Shown here in pieces: positions 1 to 8,110 of a stretch of DNA of 64,000 nt. The notes below the pieces were generated by a model, which did no database searches, was not told the origin of the DNA, and saw nothing but the letters and a program-made list of their open reading frames with translations. A program made the translations under genes and the position numbers. Location of the stretch: positions 1 through 64,000 of the IMG/VR virus record IMGVR_UViG_3300029286_002355. One strand, given 5' to 3'. Position 1 is the first letter of the stretch. Each line of letters starts with the position of its first letter. The stretch is from a virus.

Positions 1-402
1 ATATGCGTAGAAGACCTATCAGTTAAGAATATGATGAAGAACCATTGCTTATCAAAGAGTATTTCGGATGCTTCTTGGGGTGAGTTCCTAAGACAACTGA
101 AATATAAAAGTGAGTGGAACGGAAGAAATCTTGTTAGTATAAACAAGTTCTTCCCTTCAAGTAAAACCTGCAATAAGTGTAAGTTCATTAATCAGGACTT
201 AACCTTAGCAGATAGGGAATGGGTCTGTCCTAGTTGTGGTGAAAAACTAAATAGAGACCTTAATGCTTCAAAAAACATATTGGAGCAAGGTATAAATAAT
301 TTCAACTCTGGATGTGGAATATATTCGGAGTCTAAACAAAAACTTGTGGAGGCGTTACCAAGTAAGGTAAGTCTTAGAAGCAAGAAACCCAGCGATCTTT
401 AG
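1..402 (+). CDS. tnpB: TnpB (IS200/IS605 OrfB), C-terminal part cut by the window edge
   Basis: The reading frame is open from base 1 and encodes the C-terminal part of a TnpB RNA-guided nuclease. The catalytic glutamate (VEDLSVKN) sits at the very edge. The Cys4 zinc finger (CNKC then CPSC) and the following RDLNAS with the last RuvC aspartate are intact. The stop codon lies in the loop of the right-end hairpin, as usual for these elements, where the guide RNA overlaps the 3' end of the gene. Unlike the two other plus-strand tnpB genes here, it keeps all four zinc cysteines. Confidence 0.9.
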   Translation: MCVEDLSVKNMMKNHCLSKSISDASWGEFLRQLKYKSEWNGRNLVSINKFFPSSKTCNKCKFINQDLTLADREWVCPSCGEKLNRDLNASKNILEQGINNFNSGCGIYSESKQKLVEALPSKVSLRSKKPSDL

Positions 403-415
403 TCGCTGGGTAGTT
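1..415 (+). mobile_element. Right end of an IS200/IS605-type tnpB element
   Basis: An 8-bp stem, CCCAGCGA (388-395) with TCGCTGGG (403-410), encloses the 7-nt loop TCTTTAG and is followed by TAGTT. The same loop and trailing GGGTAGTT end the elements at 30.3 kb and 41.4 kb, so this is the element right end and probably the 3' scaffold of its guide RNA. The left end is outside the window. Confidence 0.8.
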
Positions 416-422
416 CATGCAT
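399..422 (-). pseudogene. Start of a minus-strand gene cut off by the tnpB element
   Basis: A strong ribosome site, AGGAGG (430-435), stands seven bases before an ATG at 422-420. The frame runs only seven codons into the element end before TAA. The ribosome site overlaps the stop of the upstream gene, as elsewhere in this genome, so the element probably landed just after the start codon of a real gene. Confidence 0.5.
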
Positions 423-433
423 TTTGGTTCCTC

Positions 434-772
434 CTAAATATTTGTCCATTTTTTATCAATGGCAATTTTGTCTTCTCGTTCTTTTCTTTCTTTGTTTATT
501 TGATCTTGTGCCCTCTTGTCTTTTAAGGTTGGCGTATAGAGACATACCACTTCGTTTCCAGAACTATCTAGCCACTTATGGAGTTCTGGTTTAGCTCTTT
601 TTTCTACTTTTGTTTTCTTTACTAGCCTTCCCTCTTTCCATTCCATTTTATAAGCAGAGGGTGGGGCATAGAGATGGCAATGGGGACAATGTATCCACTT
701 ACCTTTTTCGCTCAGGAGACCATGTTCTGCAAGAAATCCTACATTGTCAAGATGTTCACATTTTTTATTCAT
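434..772 (-). CDS. Small zinc-binding-like protein, unknown function
   Basis: 112 residues. An N-terminal Cys/His cluster (KCEH, then HCPHCH near residues 28-34) resembles a zinc site; the C-terminal half is charged and probably helical. It follows the next gene upstream with an 8-nt overlap, indicating one transcript. No family recognised. Confidence 0.7.
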   Translation of the reverse strand: MNKKCEHLDNVGFLAEHGLLSEKGKWIHCPHCHLYAPPSAYKMEWKEGRLVKKTKVEKRAKPELHKWLDSSGNEVVCLYTPTLKDKRAQDQINKERKEREDKIAIDKKWTNI

Positions 773-983
773 CTATTACGCCCTTTACCTTTACGATCTC
801 GCCATAAAAAAATGCTTTAGCTGAATAATGACTTCCATATATACCCAGTTTAACTTCAGGGTGTTTTTCCTCTAAAATTTTGATGGCTTCCGATAGACTG
901 TTTGCCAACAATAAATAATGTTCTTCGGGATATCTGTCTGCTATAGTAATCCTATAAAGATCAAATGGTTCTGCTCCCAACAT
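765..983 (-). CDS. Hypothetical protein, 72 aa
   Basis: Unrecognised small mixed alpha/beta protein. AAGGAGACCT directly before ATG supports the start at 983. Confidence 0.65.
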   Translation of the reverse strand: MLGAEPFDLYRITIADRYPEEHYLLLANSLSEAIKILEEKHPEVKLGIYGSHYSAKAFFYGEIVKVKGVIDE

Positions 984-991
984 AGGTCTCC

Positions 992-1405
992 TTATTTTTC
1001 CAATACGGTATTATTTGTTGCGACCACGTTATAATCATTATTCACTTTGCTTCCCCATAGATTTTTCCCCTTGGTTTCTTCTATGACTATTTTTTCAGCG
1101 GTCCAAAAGGATACTTCTTTATAATCCCAACTTCTAACCGTTCCCTTTTCATCAAGAAACATTATAACGGTGGTGTTATTGGTTCTTATTATTGCTGTGG
1201 GTTCTTTATATTCAATGTTTTTATCTCCAATTTTTGCTACAAAAGTCGGTAATAGTAAAAATACAATAGGAAAGAGTAGCATAAACGCAAGAAAACCTTC
1301 AGCTTCAGAATCAGACCAAGGGCTCTCAACAATTAAATACACTTGCGCTAGAAAACATATGATGGCTGCAATCAAGCACAAAACAACTAAAATGGTAACG
1401 ATCAT
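992..1405 (-). CDS. Membrane protein, 137 aa
   Basis: Two hydrophobic segments (about residues 2-26 and 39-57) are followed by a soluble C-terminal domain rich in polar residues. AAAGGAGAAT precedes ATG, which overlaps the stop of the upstream gene by 4 nt. Family not recognised. It is one of several small membrane proteins in the first 6 kb. Confidence 0.7.
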   Translation of the reverse strand: MIVTILVVLCLIAAIICFLAQVYLIVESPWSDSEAEGFLAFMLLFPIVFLLLPTFVAKIGDKNIEYKEPTAIIRTNNTTVIMFLDEKGTVRSWDYKEVSFWTAEKIVIEETKGKNLWGSKVNNDYNVVATNNTVLEK

Positions 1406-1800
1406 ATTCTCCTTTTTGATGAAAGCTTTTGAATTTCTTTATCGAAAAACACAATTTCTTTCTGTAAAGATTTCATTTTGCTATTATTTTCTTTGAGGAA
1501 ATTTCTTTTTTGTTTCAGAAGATAAGAAATGTCCTGCTCTTTTATTTTCTTATTGTTTTTATAAAATAGTATAGATTGGTTAATGTCATCATCGGTGGCT
1601 ATTCTTATTCCGTAAATTCTTGCATTGATAGAATAATCTTCAACTTCGGGGCTTGTTCCTATGCGTTTAGTTCCTGCTTCAAACCTAAGATGTTTCCACC
1701 CTTCGTTTTTCAAGTTCACCATAGCTTGAGTTACTTCTTCATAGGGTGGATGTGGAGATTTAAGTTCGAAAGAGTCTTCATACCAAGTTGTCTTTTTCAT
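1402..1800 (-). CDS. Hypothetical protein with C-terminal coiled coil
   Basis: 132 residues. The N-terminal half (to about residue 75) looks globular and beta-rich; the rest is Lys/Glu/Gln-rich with heptad-like spacing. It overlaps the downstream membrane protein gene by 4 nt. Confidence 0.65.
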   Translation of the reverse strand: MKKTTWYEDSFELKSPHPPYEEVTQAMVNLKNEGWKHLRFEAGTKRIGTSPEVEDYSINARIYGIRIATDDDINQSILFYKNNKKIKEQDISYLLKQKRNFLKENNSKMKSLQKEIVFFDKEIQKLSSKRRI

Positions 1801-1802
1801 AT

Positions 1803-2195
1803 TTACACCGTTAGTTTTTGAACCCTATTTTCAAAATCAACATGAACCGCTACTAAGAGGGCTTTTTTCTTTTCTTCTCTCTTTGAATTACCCGATAGCT
1901 TTTTGAGATATTCCTTGTTTCTTTCTAGGAGGGTGGTTATTTCTTCTCTGGATCGTCTATCTTGTGGATAAATCGCAAAGTAGTCATCAGCCGTAATAGG
2001 TCTTATTTCTTCTTTAGCCATATTTTTCCCTTTCGTTTTTGCAACAAATGAAACTATATCGTCATTGTCATCAATAATTACATCGGCTTCTTCTGCATCG
2101 TCTTCGTCATCTTCGGATGTTTCTTCTGCGTCTTCGTCATCATAAACAACATCGTCATCAAAGTCATCTTGGTGTTGTGTTTTCTTAGGGCTCAT
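1803..2195 (-). CDS. Protein with a highly acidic N-terminus, 130 aa
   Basis: Residues 10-48 are almost entirely Asp/Glu, followed by a basic helical region with many Lys/Arg. Strong acidic tracts occur in DNA-mimic and histone-like proteins, but nothing here fixes a function. It overlaps its upstream neighbour by 4 nt. Confidence 0.7.
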   Translation of the reverse strand: MSPKKTQHQDDFDDDVVYDDEDAEETSEDDEDDAEEADVIIDDNDDIVSFVAKTKGKNMAKEEIRPITADDYFAIYPQDRRSREEITTLLERNKEYLKKLSGNSKREEKKKALLVAVHVDFENRVQKLTV

Positions 2196-2410
2196 AACGC
2201 TCCTAACTTAATAACGTTTAATTTAAGAAAAGTGAGTGTTACAATGACCAACATAAAAACGCAGATTAATCTGAACATTTCCATAGCGGCATCGTGCGGT
2301 ACATATTCTTTAATATGGATTCCGTAAAGAACAAAAAGAAATGACACCAGAGTTGAAGGCCATCTCCAACTTTTAATGCCTTGTAATAATTGAGTCATAT
2401 CGTTTGTCAT
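2192..2410 (-). CDS. Small membrane protein, 72 aa
   Basis: Two predicted membrane helices (about residues 19-33 and 45-65). No family recognised. It overlaps the downstream gene by 4 nt. Confidence 0.6.
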   Translation of the reverse strand: MTNDMTQLLQGIKSWRWPSTLVSFLFVLYGIHIKEYVPHDAAMEMFRLICVFMLVIVTLTFLKLNVIKLGAL

Positions 2411-2421
2411 TTTATCTCGTT

Positions 2422-2613
2422 TTATGATACATAGATTTTCATCAAATCTCCCGCCTCATAAGTCATTACGCTTTTTTCAACTACATATTCTTTGTCTTCA
2501 ATATGTATAAAATTTGAACAAGAATAACCTATAAGCTGACATACCGTTGCGGAAGGTATAGATAACAATTCTTTATCGCCATAGCTAGATAATTTTATAA
2601 TTTTAATGTCCAT
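2422..2613 (-). CDS. Hypothetical protein, 63 aa
   Basis: Short beta-rich protein of unknown function in the same gene chain. Confidence 0.55.
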   Translation of the reverse strand: MDIKIIKLSSYGDKELLSIPSATVCQLIGYSCSNFIHIEDKEYVVEKSVMTYEAGDLMKIYVS

Positions 2614-2642
2614 AATTTCCCTTTATTATACAGGATCGACAA

Positions 2643-2837
2643 CTATAATTTTATTTCGTTTGTTGCGGATATAGTTGTATTTGTTTTCCACTGAAATTTC
2701 CCTTGATTATAGGTAGCATGGTTATTTTCAACCGCTTCGTCCTTAATAGACTTTTCTCCATACTGATAGAACATGATACAACACGCCAAACAGAAAACAG
2801 TTATGCACCATATACTAGCTAATTTACATGCATCCAT
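2643..2837 (-). CDS. Small single-pass membrane protein, 64 aa
   Basis: A Cys-rich hydrophobic helix (residues 5-24) precedes a polar tail, suggesting an N-terminal anchor with the tail outside the membrane. Unknown function. Confidence 0.55.
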   Translation of the reverse strand: MDACKLASIWCITVFCLACCIMFYQYGEKSIKDEAVENNHATYNQGKFQWKTNTTISATNEIKL

Positions 2838-2853
2838 TTCTTACCCCCTTGTA

Positions 2854-3240
2854 CTATTGGTTTTCTTCTAATAGAGTTAATTCGTTTCTTGTAAAATTAA
2901 TTTTGTTACCATAAGCGTTGATATCCCAAGCCCTAATGACACGGATAGAAGATTCGGGGGCAGTAAACAGTTTAATATCTGAAGTTTGATAGGTTTGACC
3001 CTGACAAGTGACAAACATGGTATATTGGCTTTTAGCTATTTCATCGGGTACTATAATTTCAGTTTGTGTTCCACCCCAAGCTCCAACATTAGCAATCATT
3101 CCAAAACCTAAAAGAATATCAACCCCCAAGGCAAAGAGAAAAGATCCCCAAACATTACTATCTTTCATTGCAAGCCCAACAACGGTTCCAAAGATACATA
3201 TGTATGCGATCATCCAACATATAAATAATATCATAAGCAT
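2854..3240 (-). CDS. Membrane protein with soluble C-terminal domain, 128 aa
   Basis: Two N-terminal hydrophobic helices (about 2-24 and 32-54) are followed by a domain of about 70 polar residues. The architecture matches the protein at 992-1405: two helices, then a small beta-rich domain. The two may be distant relatives. Confidence 0.65.
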   Translation of the reverse strand: MLMILFICWMIAYICIFGTVVGLAMKDSNVWGSFLFALGVDILLGFGMIANVGAWGGTQTEIIVPDEIAKSQYTMFVTCQGQTYQTSDIKLFTAPESSIRVIRAWDINAYGNKINFTRNELTLLEENQ

Positions 3241-3241
3241 G

Positions 3242-3478
3242 TTACTCCTTCATGTTGTCTAGGGTTTCGTTCCATTGATCAATCATTTTGTCCAATAAAT
3301 CTTCTGCGGTTATTGTCTGAGAAAGCTCATCAAATTTCACTGTCATTCCCCAATAACATTCTTTATTGCTGCAACAAATAGAAACAGAAGGAAAAGAATG
3401 CATACTCCCATAGGTGTTATGCACCTCCATCTTTCCCTTACAACGTGGGCAGTTATTGATATGACGATACGTTTCCAT
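3242..3478 (-). CDS. Lar-like zinc-finger protein
   Basis: 78 residues with CPRC near the N-terminus, a second Cys pair around residues 36-41, and a C-terminal tryptophan-asparagine (QWNE). This order, two CxxC-type pairs then a conserved WN, is the pattern of the Lar/restriction-alleviation-like family common in phages. Family members in phage lambda and Rac modulate host type I restriction; most phage copies are untested. Assignment rests on the motif pattern only. Confidence 0.6.
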   Translation of the reverse strand: METYRHINNCPRCKGKMEVHNTYGSMHSFPSVSICCSNKECYWGMTVKFDELSQTITAEDLLDKMIDQWNETLDNMKE

Positions 3479-3480
3479 AA

Positions 3481-3726
3481 TTACTCATCCTCCCAGTTAT
3501 CAAAGCATAAACTGTCTCTGTTATTTTCTCCAATATTGCAACCCACATGAAACCTACCTCCAACTTCCATTTTATCAAAGATGGCGGGAGGAATACCGTG
3601 CCAGTCTATGAAAACAGGAATATCTATCTCCCATCCCGGAATGATTACGACCACTCCTTTGCTTGTAAGGCTATGAACTCTGACTAGGGTTCTCCACATT
3701 CTCTTTTTTGGATCTTCCTTTTTCAT
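3481..3726 (-). CDS. Hypothetical protein, 81 aa
   Basis: Beta-rich, aromatic protein without a recognised family. It overlaps its upstream neighbour by 4 nt. Confidence 0.6.
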   Translation of the reverse strand: MKKEDPKKRMWRTLVRVHSLTSKGVVVIIPGWEIDIPVFIDWHGIPPAIFDKMEVGGRFHVGCNIGENNRDSLCFDNWEDE

Positions 3727-3977
3727 TCCTGAACCTGCGTTATTTCCGGGTGGTTTTTAATATATGTGTCTTTCCCCTCGCAAAAGTAAAAGATTGACCA
3801 TCCTAGCCAAATAATAAGAAGCAGGATTATATGGGCGACAATAACATTTCTTGTCTCTTCTTCGGAATCATAAGCCATTTCTTTTGGAATAAACCATAAA
3901 AGAAAGTAATAAACACCAATAATAATAGCCGCAATGGGAACATACGCTAATGCTGTTAATAGTATAACCGGAATCAT
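3723..3977 (-). CDS. Small membrane protein, 84 aa
   Basis: Two hydrophobic helices (about 3-30 and 45-66) separated by a short acidic loop. Overlaps both neighbours by 4 nt. Function unknown. Confidence 0.6.
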   Translation of the reverse strand: MIPVILLTALAYVPIAAIIIGVYYFLLWFIPKEMAYDSEEETRNVIVAHIILLLIIWLGWSIFYFCEGKDTYIKNHPEITQVQE

Positions 3978-4189
3978 TTAACTCTCCTTTGTTTTTTGCA
4001 ACGTTTAAACGGTTCAAGATTAATGTTTAACAGCTTTTTGGCAACCTTCTCTTGCTCTTTGGGAGACAGATAGCGAAACCACATATCGGGAGATTCTTCG
4101 TCTTGAGGGCAACCCAATTCCGCCAAATTTTCACAAAAACCAAGTATGACCTTAGCAACAATTTTTTCCAGTTTTTTTTCCAGTTTCAT
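3974..4189 (-). CDS. Hypothetical helical protein, 71 aa
   Basis: Basic, mainly helical protein with a Lys/Arg-rich C-terminus. No family recognised. Confidence 0.6.
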   Translation of the reverse strand: MKLEKKLEKIVAKVILGFCENLAELGCPQDEESPDMWFRYLSPKEQEKVAKKLLNINLEPFKRCKKQRRVK

Positions 4190-4201
4190 AGTCCCTTTCG
4201 T

Positions 4202-5377
4202 TTATCCGTTTAGTCTGACGTACTCTTTATTCAATTCTATTTGTTGCAGCAAAATATGAAGTTCGTGACCCATATTTCCTCTTGCCTTAGCTTCATACAT
4301 CTCATAAAACGGTTCCCAAGCAAATATTTTCTTTCTAGCCAACATTTTTGTAAGGAAATCACTTCTCCCCTGTAGCCATTTACCTTCGAATTCGTTTTTG
4401 GTTAAGCCACTGTTCTTTAGATACTCTTCTTTAACCCTCTTAACATAATTATCGTAACCATCAACGTCTGAAGCCAATACCAGCAAATCAATACTGGAAA
4501 ACCTTTCTTCAAGTTCGGTTTTATATTCGCAAGTTTCATGTTTGGTTGAAGCAATAAGAGTCTTAACTAATTCACGACTTTTTTCATCACAGCGAAGCAG
4601 CCTTATATGTGCATAACTCATACAATCATCTACTGTCGCAAAAACGTCATGCAACCAAAAAGCCATTTCAACTTCGAAACGTTTATCTATCGTGGCCATA
4701 GAATCGAATGTTTCCAAGCAATTTAGGATGTGATTGATGTTATGATAAGCGTTTGAATTCATTCCTTTTATTCTCAACCACATTTCTTCTCTGACATTTG
4801 GAGATGGCGGAACATTAAATCCCATTTCTCCATTTACTAATTTCATAAAACGCTTTTCGGCATATTGAGTAACTAGATAATCCAAGGTAAGCGGAGAAAC
4901 ATATTGCTCCACAACTTTTCGCCACCCTCTTTGTCCTACCAATCCCTTAACCCAAGAAGAACTAACCAAACTTAAAGCTTCATCGGGCATTAAATAAAGC
5001 GTTTCTACGGATGGCTGAATAATCTTGTTGGTATGGTAAATCTGATTCTCGTAATGAAAATCCATAGAATCTCGAATGCCACGAACCAGAAACTTTGCCC
5101 CTATCTCCTTGGCAAAATCTACTAGATAGGTTGTGTCAGGTAGAGTTTGAATAACCACATTGTTTTCTTGGACTCCTGCAATATATTGAATGGTGTCTCG
5201 CAGCATTTCAACTCTGTCTTCAATAGGGAAGGAAGGCGTTTTATTTACGTTAGTTGCAACAACAATATGGAGTTTATCAAAAACAGAACAAGCTTTCTTG
5301 ATAATTTGAGAATGGCCCAAGGTGCAAGGGTCAAAAGTTCCTCCATAGGCGGCAATAAGTTCTCCAGAGTTATTCAT
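4202..5377 (-). CDS. coaD: Phosphopantetheine adenylyltransferase (CoaD) fused to an HD-domain hydrolase
   Basis: Residues 1 to about 165 match CoaD, which turns 4'-phosphopantetheine and ATP into dephospho-CoA: the nucleotide-binding GGTFDPCTLGH, then RGIRDSMDFHYE and the SSSWVK loop. The RGIRD and SSSxVK patterns point to CoaD rather than NadD. The remaining 220 residues carry YHNxxH and LHDVF, signatures of small HD metal-dependent phosphohydrolases. The start is taken at ATG 5377, with GAGGG six bases before it and an 8-nt overlap with the upstream gene; a GTG four codons earlier is less likely. The CoaD-HD fusion is unusual. CoaB and CoaC occur at 21-24 kb. Confidence 0.85.
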   Translation of the reverse strand: MNNSGELIAAYGGTFDPCTLGHSQIIKKACSVFDKLHIVVATNVNKTPSFPIEDRVEMLRDTIQYIAGVQENNVVIQTLPDTTYLVDFAKEIGAKFLVRGIRDSMDFHYENQIYHTNKIIQPSVETLYLMPDEALSLVSSSWVKGLVGQRGWRKVVEQYVSPLTLDYLVTQYAEKRFMKLVNGEMGFNVPPSPNVREEMWLRIKGMNSNAYHNINHILNCLETFDSMATIDKRFEVEMAFWLHDVFATVDDCMSYAHIRLLRCDEKSRELVKTLIASTKHETCEYKTELEERFSSIDLLVLASDVDGYDNYVKRVKEEYLKNSGLTKNEFEGKWLQGRSDFLTKMLARKKIFAWEPFYEMYEAKARGNMGHELHILLQQIELNKEYVRLNG

Positions 5378-5711
5378 ATTTTCCCTCACTAACTCTCTTT
5401 ATAGAATTGCGAATATCAATTTGTTGCAGTTTCTTCCTGTCTTCGGAAATCCCTCTCGCTTTATCTAAGTTGCTTTCTATCCAATAATATAATCCTGCTA
5501 TTGTGTAAAAAACGATAAGAAATGCAATCACAACCCCCGGCATGAAATAAACCATAAAAACCAGCCATACATTTGCGCTTAAGAACATCCAAGAAGCCAA
5601 TAACCATAAAAGAGAACCTATAATTACTATGGCGGCAAGCATTCCCAGAACCATAGCAATTTCCTTAATCTTTAGCCAACAAAAAATAAGCGCAACATTT
5701 GTGGTTTTCAT
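5370..5711 (-). CDS. Membrane protein, 113 aa
   Basis: Three hydrophobic stretches (about 20-40, 45-70 with a break, and a C-terminal amphipathic part) end in a Lys/Arg-rich tail. Overlaps the CoaD-HD start by 8 nt, so probably coupled to it. Function unknown. Confidence 0.65.
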   Translation of the reverse strand: MKTTNVALIFCWLKIKEIAMVLGMLAAIVIIGSLLWLLASWMFLSANVWLVFMVYFMPGVVIAFLIVFYTIAGLYYWIESNLDKARGISEDRKKLQQIDIRNSIKRVSEGKYE

Positions 5712-5718
5712 TTTCCCC

Positions 5719-6249
5719 TCAGTTTTTTTGATTCTGAAATAGTGCCGAAAGCATATTATCTATTATTTTGCTTTTCGACCCATTCCCATTTTTAATTTCT
5801 TTCTGCATCGCTTTACCAAATTCAGTAAGATGATACTTAACGCTCTTCCCCGAAAGCAAACCATCACCGCTTATACTAACGATTCCTTTCCGCCTCAGAC
5901 CTTCCATTACTACCATGCCAAAAAGATTAGGGATCTTATCTTGAACATTTCCATACATAAAGTCTTCGCTATCATCATAATCAAATACACCTTCTCTACC
6001 CAGAACAAGAGATACAAGAGCCATGATGTCTTCCCATTCTTCTTCGTTAACTTCATGGCCTTCGTCAAAGTTGTCCATATACTTTTCTAACATGGAAAGA
6101 GTATCTTTGTCAATGCTTTCCAACCATTTTTGAAAGGCCCAATCTCCCTTGACTTTCTTTTCGGTTTCTACAAAATACACCGACATAGGAAGATCAGTAA
6201 TGGTAGATCGGTCAATATTATCAAACCGGTTTACTTTATTGGAATTCAT
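5719..6249 (-). CDS. Hypothetical protein with winged-helix-like C-terminal part
   Basis: 176 residues. The N-terminal part is acidic and helical. Residues 115-150 (LRRKGIVSIS, then SVKYHLTEFGK) look like the recognition helix and wing of a winged-helix domain. It is the first gene after a promoter at 6279-6306 and may be a regulator, but no family is recognised. Confidence 0.65.
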   Translation of the reverse strand: MNSNKVNRFDNIDRSTITDLPMSVYFVETEKKVKGDWAFQKWLESIDKDTLSMLEKYMDNFDEGHEVNEEEWEDIMALVSLVLGREGVFDYDDSEDFMYGNVQDKIPNLFGMVVMEGLRRKGIVSISGDGLLSGKSVKYHLTEFGKAMQKEIKNGNGSKSKIIDNMLSALFQNQKN

Positions 6250-6278
6250 AAATATCCCCTGTTTTACGTCTCGGATAC

Positions 6279-6306
6279 ATTATGATAGGTTTTTAAAAAA
6301 ATGCAA
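6279..6306 (-). promoter_or_regulatory. Sigma70-like promoter
   Basis: TTGCAT (6306-6301), 16-nt spacer, CATAAT (6284-6279). It starts the transcript that includes the CoaD-HD gene. Confidence 0.5.
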
Positions 6307-6313
6307 GAAGAAT

Positions 6314-6532
6314 TTAGGATTTCTTATCGGTGAAGGAATGGATAAGTTTCATGGCATGAGTAGTGCAAAGACAGAAACCTTCAATAAAGATTTCTGATTG
6401 TTTTTTGCAACTGAGGAATTCGCAACCTGTTTTTCGTTCTTCGGGTAGAATTTCGGCAAAGAGCTGGCTTTTAATGGCTTGCTCTATTACCTCATTTACG
6501 GTTACGGGCTGTTCTTTTGTTTTCTTTTTCAT
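6314..6532 (-). CDS. Small Cys-rich protein, 72 aa
   Basis: A C-terminal CxxxxC...CxC...H cluster (residues 37-58) suggests one zinc site. Function unknown. Confidence 0.6.
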   Translation of the reverse strand: MKKKTKEQPVTVNEVIEQAIKSQLFAEILPEERKTGCEFLSCKKQSEIFIEGFCLCTTHAMKLIHSFTDKKS

Positions 6533-6563
6533 ATCAAGTTTTTGTTTTACTTGCCCATGATAT

Positions 6564-7118
6564 TTACTTATTATGCCAGATCCACGTTATTATACCTAGG
6601 TGATCCCCATTACTTAAAAGTATTTTTGCCTGTGATTTAGAAGAACTTCCATCGGTAGGAAGACAACCTATATTATAGCCATGTCCCATGAATGCTGTAC
6701 CTACATTTGAACACTTTAGCTGGCACTCACTTTCTTCGTTTTTAAATATGAAATCCTTTGTCCATTCGGCATCCCAAAACATGTCATAGAGACTGTCGCT
6801 GTAAGCTTCCGTTCTATATTTTTGAATATCCTTGGCAATAATAGCAACAGGGTAAGCGTAATAATAAGTTCTTTTTTCAGAATCATCGGAGAAAGGACAG
6901 TCGTATTTTAGAATTTTTCGAAGGTCAAACATTCTATGCTTATAGTATCCCATTAAAACTAAATTCTTCCAAACGTTGTATCCCCACATTTCTATAGGCA
7001 ATAAGTCGTTATCTTTAAGGTCATTATTTTCAAGTGGAACAATATAGTCTCCTCCGTAAAGCAAATCCCCATATTCGGGTTGCCACCTTTTTTGAGCTTT
7101 TACTACAGAAAAGTTCAT
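6564..7118 (-). CDS. Hypothetical protein, 184 aa
   Basis: Aromatic-rich, apparently globular protein with many Tyr and Trp; no motif recognised. Co-directional with its neighbours. Confidence 0.65.
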   Translation of the reverse strand: MNFSVVKAQKRWQPEYGDLLYGGDYIVPLENNDLKDNDLLPIEMWGYNVWKNLVLMGYYKHRMFDLRKILKYDCPFSDDSEKRTYYYAYPVAIIAKDIQKYRTEAYSDSLYDMFWDAEWTKDFIFKNEESECQLKCSNVGTAFMGHGYNIGCLPTDGSSSKSQAKILLSNGDHLGIITWIWHNK

Positions 7119-7127
7119 GATTTTACC

Positions 7128-7319
7128 TCACTTGATTTTTACTTCGGGAGATTTATCGTTTTCGGTTTCAATATCTTCAAGCAAACACCATGGCGGAAAC
7201 TCTTTTGCTTCGTCTTCTTTTGAAAAATACTTATTGCTCTTCTCGCAAAATCCACCGGCCAAGTAACCAAACTTATGTAGAATACATTGGTGGCAACTTA
7301 ATATGGGTAAATATTTCAT
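7128..7319 (-). CDS. Small Cys-rich protein, 63 aa
   Basis: CxxC (residues 9-12) with two later cysteines, consistent with a zinc ribbon. Overlaps the upstream gene by 4 nt. Confidence 0.6.
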   Translation of the reverse strand: MKYLPILSCHQCILHKFGYLAGGFCEKSNKYFSKEDEAKEFPPWCLLEDIETENDKSPEVKIK

Positions 7320-7795
7320 TTTATCTCCAATAGTTCTTTTAGTTGTTTAATAGTTATGCTAGAAACATCAGATATCCTACTACCCTTGCATTTACTACAG
7401 GTTACTTTCTTTTCTCCGTTACATTTCCTACATGGCCCATCATAAGACTCTACGCCGTTGGGTGATCCATATTCAAACCATCCCTTAACATGCTCTTTAC
7501 CTTTACCGTTGCAGACATAGCAAGTTTCTTTACCATCTGTACAATCACATTTTTCTTTTCCAATAACTTTTATCGCAAAGTCTTCAGGGTTAAGACTGCT
7601 TTTGACAGGTTCAACTTCTGAAAAATGTATTCCCAAATGACTACCGAACATTAATCCTTCTCCATCAATGGCAATACTTTCTACCTCTTCCTCGTCGCCT
7701 TTATAATGCCATATCTCACCATAAGCATCCCGAATGTCGTGTAGTATTTTAACTGTATCTCCAACCTTATAGGGGTTTTTCTTATGGGGTTTCAT
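7316..7795 (-). CDS. Protein with DnaJ-type zinc repeats
   Basis: 159 residues. The N-terminal 55 resemble a small SH3-like beta barrel (KVGDTVKI start). The C-terminal half carries CxxCxGxG-type repeats (CYVCNGKG, CRKCNGEK, CSKCKGS) typical of the DnaJ cysteine-rich domain. There is no J domain, so it is not a full co-chaperone. Confidence 0.65.
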   Translation of the reverse strand: MKPHKKNPYKVGDTVKILHDIRDAYGEIWHYKGDEEEVESIAIDGEGLMFGSHLGIHFSEVEPVKSSLNPEDFAIKVIGKEKCDCTDGKETCYVCNGKGKEHVKGWFEYGSPNGVESYDGPCRKCNGEKKVTCSKCKGSRISDVSSITIKQLKELLEIK

Positions 7796-7797
7796 GG

Positions 7798-8031
7798 TTA
7801 CTTCTTTTTCTTCTTGGATTCCACCATATCAATCAACAAACTATTTATGGCATAGTCAACCAAGGCATCCTTATCTTCGGTTATTTTTCTAAGTCCATAT
7901 TCGGCAAGCTTATCCATAACCTTTTCGTCTGCCGTAAAATCCACCTTATATGTTTTAGCAGGAATAAACTTGCCAAACTTGATCGAGCCAACAACTCCAC
8001 CTTCATCTACTTTACCTATTTTCTTTTTCAT
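7798..8031 (-). CDS. Small basic protein, possible ribbon-helix-helix
   Basis: 77 residues ending in a run of lysines. A strand (TYKVDFTADEK) followed by two helices would fit a ribbon-helix-helix DNA binder, but the match is weak. GGGAGATAT precedes ATG. Confidence 0.55.
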   Translation of the reverse strand: MKKKIGKVDEGGVVGSIKFGKFIPAKTYKVDFTADEKVMDKLAEYGLRKITEDKDALVDYAINSLLIDMVESKKKKK

Positions 8032-8046
8032 ATATCTCCCTATTTA

Positions 8047-8104
8047 AAAACCGTGCCTTGCCTTGCCCTGCCTAGCCGCCCCAGTGCTTGCCTCACCGAA
8101 CCTG
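8047..8104 (-). repeat. GGCAAGG-type repeat, copy 1
   Basis: A run of near-repeats of GCCTTGCC on the plus strand, in the gap before the gene at 8031. Its first 21 bases match copy 2 at 8387. Not coding. Confidence 0.7.
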
Positions 8105-8110
8105 ACCATT

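Noticed and set aside
4202-5377. Reading the nucleotidyltransferase as NadD, to complete NAD+ synthesis
   Set aside because: RGIRDSMDFHYE and SSSWVKG are CoaD-specific; NadD motifs differ.
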